This document shows, piece by piece, positions 1 through 5,453 of a stretch of DNA of 6,900 nt. Source of the stretch: JBGPJM01 sp041485385 (GTDB lineage Bacteria > Planctomycetota > Phycisphaerae > Phycisphaerales > UBA1924); contig JBGPJM010000246.1 of the NCBI GenBank assembly GCA_041485385.1, forward strand, positions 1 to 6,900, written 5' to 3'. The notes beneath the pieces were generated by a model. It searched no databases. It was given only the letters and a program-made list of their open reading frames with translations, and was not told the DNA's origin. How positions within the stretch are numbered: position 1 is the stretch's first letter; every line of letters starts with the position of its first letter. A program made the position numbers and the translations under genes.

Positions 1-96
1 GAGCGGTTTGTCCGGGCCGAGCCGCTCCGGCGCGTGCACGAATGCGTCTTCGGCGTGCCGGCGCTGGAGAGCGAGCCGGTGGACCCGCGGCTGTAG
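1..96 (+). CDS. C-terminal end of an unidentified plus-strand protein (partial)
   Basis: Reading frame 1 is open from the window edge for 31 codons and stops with TAG at 94-96. The visible tail includes FVRAEPLRRVHECVFGVPAL and ends in PVDPRL. Of the 31 codons, 29 end in G or C, the pattern expected of a real gene in this genome, and the frame closes just before the oppositely oriented gene begins. The fragment is too short for me to assign a family. It converges with the minus-strand gene at 100-1398, leaving only bases 97-99 between the two stop codons, so there is no room for a dedicated terminator. The start and most of the protein lie to the left of the window. An alternative is chance openness of a short high-GC frame, but the third-position bias argues against it. 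Confidence 0.68.
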   Translation, partial: ERFVRAEPLRRVHECVFGVPALESEPVDPRL

Positions 97-99
97 CGC

Positions 100-1398
100 C
101 TACGCCGGGCGGGCCGCGAATCGCCTTCCCAGCAGCCCCAGTTCCACCACCGCCCAGGCCGCGCACAGCGGTAGCAGCCACCACGCCATCGGGCCCGCCT
201 CCTCCAGCACGCGCAGGATCGCCGACTGCACGTTGCCCTTCCACACGCCCTTGGCCAGGCCGATCAGGGGGTGCGGCTTCAGCAGCACGCGGGCCTTGCT
301 CGTGCGCAGCCACGCGGCGCCCGGGGCGCCTTTCTTTGCCGCGCTGATCAGGACCTCGTCGGAGGCCTTGAGCGCCCCGGCCGCGGCCTCGGCGCCGGCG
401 CTCTGGGCCTTCGCGGCGTCCTTCACCCAGGCGGCCCCCTCGCCCCCGGTTACGTGCATGGCGAACGCCCCGGACGCGCCGCGCCCGTTGCGCTCCATGA
501 AGCGTGCGAGCTTGGCGACGTCGGCGGGCCCATCGGCGTGGGCCAGCAGTCGCACTGCGCCGGCGGGGGAGGACCGGGCCGCGAGGATCTTCACGTCCCC
601 CATCACCGCCTCGAGCTCCTTCACGCGCCGGCCCTTGATGGCCGCCTTGAGGTACTCCTCCATGCCGCGGGTGAGCTTGCCGGCCTTCTTGGCGATCTTC
701 AGCAGTGACGGCACCCAGTCGATTTCGGGCGCCAAGGTGGTCACCAGCCCCACCGTCGAGAGCAACAGCACCAGCTCGTCGGCTTGACCGTCGACCACGT
801 AATGCCCGCCCTGGAGGATGAGGTCGCGCACATCGCCGACGACGAAGAGGTCGGCGGCGATCGCCCCGCCCAGCCGCTCCAGCGAGGCGTTCCCTCCCTC
901 CCCCGCCGTGCCGCTGAGCGCGCCGATGCCGACATCCTTGAGGCGGCGGAGCACACTCGATCGCTCATCGAGCGTGCGCTGCTTCTCCCGCAGGATCGCG
1001 ACCTGCCGCTGGCCCTTGGTCGCCTCCAGACCGGCGTCGGCGACGACCAGGGCCTCGCCGTACCGCCCCGATTCGCGCAGGTGGCGGACCTCGGCGAGGT
1101 AGTCGAAGTCCGGGAGCGCGGAGAGGGTCAGCCGGGCCAGACGCGCCCCCGTGTCGGCCGCGAGCAGCCAGAGGGCGAAGCATGCGATGGTCAGCCGGGC
1201 CAGGTTCCAGCGCGAGCGCCACAGCAGGTGAACGAAGCGGAACGGGCCGATCCGGCCGCGATGCCCGGCGACGGCCAGCGGGGCGGCGGGAGCTGCTGCG
1301 CCCGGCGCGCCCGCCCTGGGCGGCGGCGCAACAACCCGCAGCGAGGGCGCTCGCGGCGCCGGCGCAGCAACAGGCTGGCTCCGTGCGGGCAGGCTCAT
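100..1398 (-). CDS. Uncharacterised 432-aa membrane protein, coupled to the DUF4230-like gene
   Basis: I do not recognise a named family with certainty. Residues 1-45 are a Pro/Ala-rich, probably disordered, cytoplasmic tail. A first membrane segment lies at about 66-85 (core IACFALWLLAADTG). Residues 98-127 resemble a single TPR-like helix pair (YLAEVRHLRESGRYGEALVV). Residues 130-158 are charged and helical. A conserved-looking block at 180-225 contains AADLFVVGDVRDLILQGGHY and the hydrophobic stretch LVLLLSTVGLVTTLAP. A Lys-rich helical region follows, then an Ala-rich region, and a final membrane segment at about 403-423 ends just before an Arg-containing tail. I recall similar GDxRD plus hydrophobic-helix hypothetical proteins in other bacteria, but assign no function. 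The ATG at 1398 was chosen because it overlaps the upstream stop as ATGA and is preceded by AAGGGGG. An open frame extends upstream to 2178, but there it is only a shadow of the DUF4230-like gene. The stop is TAG at 100-102. Confidence 0.85.
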   Translation of the reverse strand: MSLPARSQPVAAPAPRAPSLRVVAPPPRAGAPGAAAPAAPLAVAGHRGRIGPFRFVHLLWRSRWNLARLTIACFALWLLAADTGARLARLTLSALPDFDYLAEVRHLRESGRYGEALVVADAGLEATKGQRQVAILREKQRTLDERSSVLRRLKDVGIGALSGTAGEGGNASLERLGGAIAADLFVVGDVRDLILQGGHYVVDGQADELVLLLSTVGLVTTLAPEIDWVPSLLKIAKKAGKLTRGMEEYLKAAIKGRRVKELEAVMGDVKILAARSSPAGAVRLLAHADGPADVAKLARFMERNGRGASGAFAMHVTGGEGAAWVKDAAKAQSAGAEAAAGALKASDEVLISAAKKGAPGAAWLRTSKARVLLKPHPLIGLAKGVWKGNVQSAILRVLEEAGPMAWWLLPLCAAWAVVELGLLGRRFAARPA

Positions 1399-2171
1399 CT
1401 GGATCCCCCTTCGCCTGCGCCGGCAGAGCCCTCGGCCCGCCCCGGCTTCCCCGTCAGCCCCAGCGCGGCCGGGATGATCGTCCACCCCGGCTCGTCGTCG
1501 AACACGACCCGCACCGCCATCTGCTCCCCCAACATCGATCGCGCCAGCTTCGCCACCTGCTCGCGCGTGAGGTCGCGTACCCGCTGCGAGTCCGCGGGGG
1601 GCAGCGACATCGCGCGGGCCTGCTCGTACAGATCGCGCCGCGCGATCCCCAGGTAATACTCGCCGGCCATCGAGCGGAACCGGCCCCACCCCACGTCCAC
1701 CTTGGTCGTCTCGCTCTGCCCGAGCACCTCCGTGGCGATCCGCGACGGCGCCGGCACCCGGATGACGCAGCTGTTCACCAGCGGCGAGACCGATACGCCC
1801 CCCTCCGTCAGGCCCGACAGGTCGGTGCCGTAGGAGAGCTTCACCGGCGCCTGCACGGCCGCGGCCACATCGCCGCGCCAGTTCTGGTCCGCGGAGCGCG
1901 AGGTCACGGTCGTCGTCAACTCGACCGTCACCAGCTTCAGTGCGCGGACGGTCGAGCAGATCTGCGCAGGCGTGCGGAGCACGCCCCCCGGCCCGAGCTG
2001 CGCACCCAGCGCCGCATCGTGCGTCGCGGCGTGCTCCAGCACCCGCATGTACGTCGCCAGCACCCCGAACGCCAGCCCCGCGCAGACCAGCAGCAGCGCG
2101 AGGTACCGGCGCGAGGAGCGCCGGGCAACTCGCGGAAGGGTCTGAGGTGGCTGGGAGGAGCGGGTACTCAT
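1395..2171 (-). CDS. Membrane-anchored DUF4230-like protein (258 aa)
   Basis: A short basic N-terminus (RVARRSSRR) precedes one membrane segment at about 23-42 (LALLLVCAGLAFGVLATYM), which predicts an anchor with the rest outside the cytoplasm. The body resembles DUF4230, a family of unknown function: a start like VRALKLVTVELTTTVTS (residues 75-91), then APVKLSYGTDLSGL (108-121) and VSPLVNSCVIRVPAPSRIAT (128-147), and a late helix LTREQVAKLARSMLGEQMA before the strand VRVVFDDEP. The Gly/Ala-rich end (240-258) looks disordered. The ATG at 2171 places the anchor near the N-terminus as expected. No Shine-Dalgarno is visible; the upstream sequence is a C-rich tract. The frame stays open to 2615, but the extra 148 residues are Arg/Pro/Ala-rich and look non-coding. 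The gene ends in TGA at 1395-1397, overlapping the ATG of the 432-aa gene. The family assignment is from remembered motifs, without a profile search. Confidence 0.85.
   Translation of the reverse strand: MSTRSSQPPQTLPRVARRSSRRYLALLLVCAGLAFGVLATYMRVLEHAATHDAALGAQLGPGGVLRTPAQICSTVRALKLVTVELTTTVTSRSADQNWRGDVAAAVQAPVKLSYGTDLSGLTEGGVSVSPLVNSCVIRVPAPSRIATEVLGQSETTKVDVGWGRFRSMAGEYYLGIARRDLYEQARAMSLPPADSQRVRDLTREQVAKLARSMLGEQMAVRVVFDDEPGWTIIPAALGLTGKPGRAEGSAGAGEGGSR
1405..1411 (-). promoter_or_regulatory. Shine-Dalgarno-like site for the 432-aa gene
   Basis: Read on the minus strand, AAGGGGG lies 6 bases before the ATG at 1398 and matches AGGAGG at five of six positions. It sits inside the end of the DUF4230-like gene, so together with the ATGA overlap it would allow either re-initiation or fresh ribosome entry. 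It is the only purine-rich site seen ahead of a start codon in this window, apart from an unusable one at the right edge. Confidence 0.4.
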
Positions 2172-2188
2172 GGTGCACGGTGCCGATC

Positions 2189-2212
2189 GGGGAAGGGGGA
2201 GCGGGGGGGGGG
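2189..2212 (+). other. G-tract cluster with quadruplex potential
   Basis: The plus strand carries runs of 4, 5 and 10 consecutive G (2189-2192, 2195-2199, 2203-2212) separated by AA and AGC. The 10-G run can supply two tracts, so the stretch meets the usual four-tract, short-loop rule for an intramolecular G-quadruplex. It ends 18 bases upstream of the DUF4230-like ATG. The G-rich strand is the template for that gene, so the transcript there is C-rich and unlikely to provide a ribosome binding site. A 10-base homopolymer is also a slippage-prone site and a likely place for sequencing length error. Confidence 0.6.
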
Positions 2213-2353
2213 CCTTGGCGAGCGCGCAGGCATCGCCTGAACTAAGGATCGGTCGCCGATTGACCCACGGTGCAGAACTGTACGGCCTCGCACCGGAGGC
2301 GCGTGCGAACACCCACCCGACAGACGGGCGAGGCGACGCTGGAGCCCCCGCGC

Positions 2354-2393
2354 GCACCGACGGCCGACCCCGTGGGGCCGGCCGTCGTGGTGC
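2354..2393. repeat. Long imperfect hairpin in the intergenic region
   Basis: The arms CGACGGCCG (2358-2366) and CGGCCGTCG (2379-2387) pair perfectly. After one A-C mismatch they continue with CCC/GGG around a CGTG loop. An outer GCACC/GGTGC pairing (2354-2358 with 2389-2393), across a two-base bulge, lengthens the stem if C2358 shifts partner. No T-run follows on either strand, so it is not a standard rho-independent terminator. It lies about 185 bases before the DUF4230-like ATG and could be a leader-RNA structure for that operon or a Rho-type or factor-assisted stop for the regulator transcript. The structure is clear; the role is inferred. Confidence 0.5.
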
Positions 2394-2460
2394 ATCTGTT
2401 GCGGGCAGGGGCGGAAGACGCACGCCCGCCACGCTTCCCCCAGCGGGGACCAATCCGGAA

Positions 2461-2489
2461 GCCCGCGCGCGAGCGGTAGGCGCGCGGGC
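2461..2489. repeat. Perfect 10-bp inverted repeat, possible terminator
   Basis: GCCCGCGCGC at 2461-2470 and GCGCGCGGGC at 2480-2489 are perfect reverse complements around a 9-base loop. On the minus strand, the direction of the flanking genes, the hairpin is preceded by TTCTTTGCGC and followed by TTCCGGATTGG. That is at best a weak U-tract. It may be a terminator for RNA starting in the 2600s or for read-through from the response regulator gene. Confidence 0.4.
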
Positions 2490-2723
2490 AGAGAGCGCAA
2501 AGAACCAACGCGCCAGCGCGATCAAGCGCGGCACGCCGCCAAGCCACAATGCCTCCTCAAGGTCGAGTCCGGGGATCGCCGCGGATGGTTCCGAAGCCGT
2601 TGCGTCGGCCATCATCGGAACGGGGCTCTTTACCCGGCATACTCATAAGACCACAGGATTCGGCGCATGCCAGCGGAAACACCGGAATTACTGGGAGCCC
2701 AGCGCCGGAGAATGCACGCCCCC

Positions 2724-2746
2724 GGCCCGGCGGCGCCCCGCGGGCC
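2724..2746 (-). terminator. GC-rich hairpin just downstream of the response regulator, possible terminator
   Basis: GGCCCG (2724-2729) and CGGGCC (2741-2746) form a 6-bp stem. An inner CGG/CCG pairing around GGCG is possible with one bulge (minus-strand reading). The hairpin begins 15 bases after the regulator stop codon at 2762-2764, where a transcript end is expected for the kinase-regulator operon. The following minus-strand bases are GGGGGCGTGC, with no T-run, so intrinsic termination is doubtful. It could instead stabilise the 3' end of the message. Confidence 0.3.
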
Positions 2747-2761
2747 CCGCCCTCGTCCCGT

Positions 2762-3145
2762 TCAGTGCTTGACGAACTCCTCGACCATGGCGCGCTTGAG
2801 CGTGACCTCGGTGAGCGGCTTGCGCAGGCGCCGGAACTGCTTGAACCCGGCGCTGAGCATCCCGGGAGAGGAGTACCCCGTCACGAACAGGAACGGACGG
2901 TGCTGCTCGACCATCGTCGCCGCCACCGGCTCGCTCGTCTCGCCCCCCAGGTCGATATCCAGCAGCGCCGCGTCGCACTTGTCGTCGCCCAGGAGCCGCT
3001 GCGCCGCCGCGACCGTCGACACCGGCCCCACCACCTGGCACCCGAAGCCGGCCACCATGTCGCGCAGCGAGGTGGCGATGAGGAACGAGTCCTCGACGAC
3101 CAGCACGCGCAGCCCGACCAGTGGTCCATTCGTCGGTTCGGTCAT
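2762..3145 (-). CDS. Single-domain response regulator with a PFxFxTGY motif (127 aa)
   Basis: The whole protein is one receiver domain with no DNA-binding or enzymatic output. Visible receiver residues are the acidic pair E18-D19 (VLVVEDS), the phospho-acceptor D63 in ALLDIDLGG, T89 in FVTGY and K109 in RLRKPL. Residues 84-91 read PFLFVTGY, matching the PFxFATG(G/Y) signature that I recall for single-domain regulators paired with HWE/HisKA_2 kinases, best known from the alphaproteobacterial general stress response. The signature's Ala is Val here. The ATG at 3143-3145 overlaps the kinase stop as ATGA and has no Shine-Dalgarno, so translational coupling is likely. The stop is TGA at 2762-2764. 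Expected role: accept phosphate from the co-encoded kinase and act by protein contact, or as a phosphate sink or shuttle. Family and pairing are well supported; the downstream partner is unknown. Confidence 0.93.
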   Translation of the reverse strand: MTEPTNGPLVGLRVLVVEDSFLIATSLRDMVAGFGCQVVGPVSTVAAAQRLLGDDKCDAALLDIDLGGETSEPVAATMVEQHRPFLFVTGYSSPGMLSAGFKQFRRLRKPLTEVTLKRAMVEEFVKH

Positions 3146-5238
3146 GGTGCGGCGCTCGGCTCGTCGGGCGGTCCTGAAGGCATGTCCTGAGTCTCTGGCG
3201 CAGGAACGGCCCCGTCAAGCCGTAGAGTGATCTCGCACGTCAGCCCGTCTGAAAGCAACTTCATCTCGGCCTTCCCTCGCATCTCAAAGGCGATGCCGCC
3301 GCAGATCAACTCGGTCCCGAACCCCGGCGACGCCCCGGGCTTCACCGGCGGCCCGCCGGATTCCGCCCAGGTCAGCCGCACGCGCCCGCCGTCATCCCCG
3401 GCCGGCTCGACCTGCCAAGCGACATGCACCTGCCCGCCGGCCACCGAAAGCGCGCCGTATTTCACGGCGTTGGTCGCCAGCTCGTGCAGGGCCATCGCCA
3501 AGGGAGCGGCGGCCCCCGCCGGCAGGACCACGTCGGGCCCTTCCAGGACGACCCGGGCGTGCCCGGGGACGTGGAACGCCTCCAGGATCTGCTCGATCAG
3601 CGGGCGCAGGTCCGCCCCGTGCCAGTGCGTCCGCGCCAGGACCGAGTGCATCTGCGCCATCGCCCGGATGCGCCCCAGGAACTTGTCCGAGAACTCCCCG
3701 ACCGTCTTCGAGGACCGGGCCGACTGCTCCGCCAGCGACACGACGGCCGCGAGGTTGTTCTTCACCCGGTGATCGAGCTCCCGCATCATCACGACCTGCC
3801 GGCGCTCCGACCGCTTGCGGTGCGAGATGTCGCGCAGGATGCTGTGGAGCAGCCGTCGCCCTCCCAGGTCGATGGCCCGCACCTTGACGATCACGTCGAT
3901 GATCTGGCCCGTGCGCCGCCTGAGCCTGGTCTCGAAGTCTTCGCGACCGGAAACCAGCACGCGTTCGATGTGGGCGCGGGCCTCCTCGGCCGTCTCCGCC
4001 GCCTCGTAATCGGTGATCCGCAGGCGGGCGAACTCCTCGCGGGAGTACCCCAGCATGCCGCAGATCGAATCGTTGAAGTCCACCGCGAGCAGCGTCCGCG
4101 GGTCGACCACGAGCACGCCGTCGGGGGACTGCTCGAACAGCGTGCGGTACCTCGCCTCCGCCTGGCGCAGCGATTCCTCCGTCTGCATCCGCGCCGTGAT
4201 GTCCGACGCCACCCCGATGCACCCGACGATCCGTCCCGAGTCGTCCCTCAGCGGCTGGACGATGCTCTGGTACGACCGCCCGTAGTAGTCCAGGATGTAC
4301 GTCGCTTCCTCCCCCTGCGCCGCCCGCCGGTGCGCATCCAGGGCCACCTGCCCGGCCTCGCCGGCGCCCAGGAACTCCGCCAGTGGCATCCCCACGACCT
4401 GGTCCGGATCCAGGTGGAGCATGCTCAGCCCGGCGCCGCGGCTGGACGTGAAGCGGAGCTCCAGGTCGGTGGTCCACACCACCACGGGCATCTGCGACAT
4501 GATGAGATTGAGCTTGTCGCTCAGCGCGCGGTGCCGCTCCTCGCTGGCGCGCAGCGATTCCTCGATGCGGTGCCGCTCCGTGACGTCCCCCGCGATGCCC
4601 ACCGCCAGCCGTCGCCCGTCCGGCGCCGATTGGAACGGGAAGGCACGATCGCGCACCCAGCGGACCTCCCCGTCGGGGCGGACGATGCGGAACTCCTCGT
4701 CCAGTGGGCGAACGCCGACCTCGGCGAGCCACGCCGCGACGCGGGCGCGGTCCTCCGGGTGCACCGTCTCCAGCAGCGACTGCGGATCGCGGAGGAAATC
4801 CCCGCGCGGGCGCCCCCAGATGCGGTCGTACGCCGGGCTGACGTAGAGCATCTCGCCGGTCTGCACGTCCGACAGCCAGAACACCTCCTCGATGTTGTCG
4901 GTGATCTGCCGGTAGCGGTCGCTCGTGCCCCGCAGCGCCGCCTCGATCAGCCTCCGCTCCCTCAGCACGACCCCCACCCGCCACATGCTCACCACCAGCA
5001 GCACCGAGGTCGCCAGCGCCATGATCTCCGACGCCTCGGTCGTCCAGACATCCGCCCAAGGCTCGTTGGTCGTGCCCAAGAGCGTCAGTAACCGGCGCGC
5101 CAGCATCAACACGAACGCCGCCGACAGGATGACCCACACCGCCTTGAATCCTGTGTGCCGGACCAGGCGCAGCGCCATCGCCGCCGCCAGGAGCTGCAGC
5201 GCGCTGGAGACGATCAGGATGGCCAGCACGAGGTCCAT
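3142..5238 (-). CDS. Membrane-bound HWE-family sensor histidine kinase with three PAS domains (698 aa)
   Basis: Three membrane helices lie at about 3-27, 33-53 and 70-90. Three PAS/PAC units follow: about 106-228 (SPAYDRIWGR, then GEVRWVRDRAFPF and GIAGDVTERHR), 240-352 (VVVWTTDLELRF, ending GVASDITAR) and 360-475 (PDGVLVVDP, GMLGYSREEF, ending ILRDISHRKR). The dimerisation helix carries the phospho-acceptor H490 in ELDHRVKNNLAAVVSLAEQ. The ATPase domain has the HWE marks: His585 in the N box HELATNAVKYGALS, Trp624-x-Glu626 in WAESGGPPV, and a GFGTELI glycine loop at 639-645. The tail (675-698) is Pro-rich and disordered. No LOV-type cysteine motif is seen, so the PAS ligand is unknown. ATG 5238 is the only plausible start: upstream, the frame reaches a stop at 5320-5322 with no ATG or GTG between. 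No Shine-Dalgarno is visible. TGA at 3142-3144 overlaps the regulator ATG, making that receiver its probable partner. Confidence 0.95.
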   Translation of the reverse strand: MDLVLAILIVSSALQLLAAAMALRLVRHTGFKAVWVILSAAFVLMLARRLLTLLGTTNEPWADVWTTEASEIMALATSVLLVVSMWRVGVVLRERRLIEAALRGTSDRYRQITDNIEEVFWLSDVQTGEMLYVSPAYDRIWGRPRGDFLRDPQSLLETVHPEDRARVAAWLAEVGVRPLDEEFRIVRPDGEVRWVRDRAFPFQSAPDGRRLAVGIAGDVTERHRIEESLRASEERHRALSDKLNLIMSQMPVVVWTTDLELRFTSSRGAGLSMLHLDPDQVVGMPLAEFLGAGEAGQVALDAHRRAAQGEEATYILDYYGRSYQSIVQPLRDDSGRIVGCIGVASDITARMQTEESLRQAEARYRTLFEQSPDGVLVVDPRTLLAVDFNDSICGMLGYSREEFARLRITDYEAAETAEEARAHIERVLVSGREDFETRLRRRTGQIIDVIVKVRAIDLGGRRLLHSILRDISHRKRSERRQVVMMRELDHRVKNNLAAVVSLAEQSARSSKTVGEFSDKFLGRIRAMAQMHSVLARTHWHGADLRPLIEQILEAFHVPGHARVVLEGPDVVLPAGAAAPLAMALHELATNAVKYGALSVAGGQVHVAWQVEPAGDDGGRVRLTWAESGGPPVKPGASPGFGTELICGGIAFEMRGKAEMKLLSDGLTCEITLRLDGAVPAPETQDMPSGPPDEPSAAP

Positions 5239-5453
5239 GGCGAATCCGCATGCCCGCGGGCCGCGGCCGGGCGCGGTTCCCGGGACCGCAGCGCACCCGT
5301 TCCTCCCGCCCCGAACGTTTCATCGCAGGCCCGCGGCTCGATCACGCAAACCAAGCCAGGCCGAAGCGGCCGGCAGCCCCCGCCCGGACGATGCGCACAG
5401 CGTACCTTCCCGCGCCCCAGCACGCCGCCCGGGCCGCTCAGCGCCGGCGCGGC
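5239..5453. other. 215-base gap between the two kinase genes
   Basis: This gap should hold the end of the kinase 2 transcript and the promoter of kinase 1, both on the minus strand. A GGCCGC/GCGGCC inverted repeat (5432-5437 with 5449-5454), containing the palindrome GCGCCGGCGC at 5441-5450, overlaps the kinase 2 stop. It could aid termination, but no T-run follows. Near kinase 1 the DNA is rich in palindromes (GCCCGCGGGC at 5252-5261). TTGGTT on the minus strand near 5350 resembles a -35 box but has no -10 box at proper spacing. I saw no small gene here. Confidence 0.45.

Larger units (their letters stand above)
2172..2761. other. 590-base intergenic region with hairpins and G-tracts, no convincing gene
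   Basis: The region lies between the response regulator stop and the DUF4230-like start; both flanking genes are on the minus strand. Six-frame reading gives only Arg/Pro/Ala-rich open frames typical of high-GC non-coding DNA. One minus-strand frame starting at 2615 begins plausibly (MMADATASEPSAAIPGLDLE) but soon becomes low-complexity and runs in frame into the DUF4230-like gene. A less GC-rich patch at about 2625-2695 (CATACTCATAAGACCACAGG on the plus strand) could hold a minus-strand promoter, but I find no well-spaced -35/-10 pair. Smaller symmetric elements are ATCGG-TCG-CCGAT at 2248-2260 and CGGTGC/GCACCG at 2268-2295, which could be operators. The larger hairpins and the G-tracts are listed separately. 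The region probably holds the promoter and 5' leader of the DUF4230-like operon plus the end of the regulator transcript. Confidence 0.6.

Noticed and set aside
8..787. Plus-strand 259-codon frame opposite the 432-aa gene
   Set aside because: The translation is Ser/Ala/Arg-rich with no family resemblance. The opposite strand has the coherent membrane protein with coupled start and matching codon bias.
2561..2570. GGTCGAGTCC resembling a tRNA T-arm
   Set aside because: There are no matching acceptor, D or anticodon stems around it, and the T-loop lacks one of the expected T residues.
3142..3145. Frameshift or fusion between the kinase and receiver into a hybrid kinase
   Set aside because: The overlap is a clean ATGA stop/start with intact motifs on both sides and no slippery run, so two separate proteins are the simpler reading.
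3424..5091. Plus-strand 555-codon open frame antisense to kinase 1
   Set aside because: It lies wholly opposite a kinase with clear PAS and HWE motifs. Its translation is His/Arg/Pro-rich with no recognisable domain, as expected of shadow frames at this GC content.
3392..5323. Minus-strand 643-codon frame overlapping kinase 1 in another phase
   Set aside because: The translation is Gly/Arg/Ala-rich low complexity with no domain, and the alternative phase encodes the recognisable kinase.
5300..5330. AACGTT near 5314-5319 as part of an EcfG-type general stress promoter for kinase 1
   Set aside because: The CGTT half is present on the minus strand, but no GGAAC lies 16-17 bases upstream.
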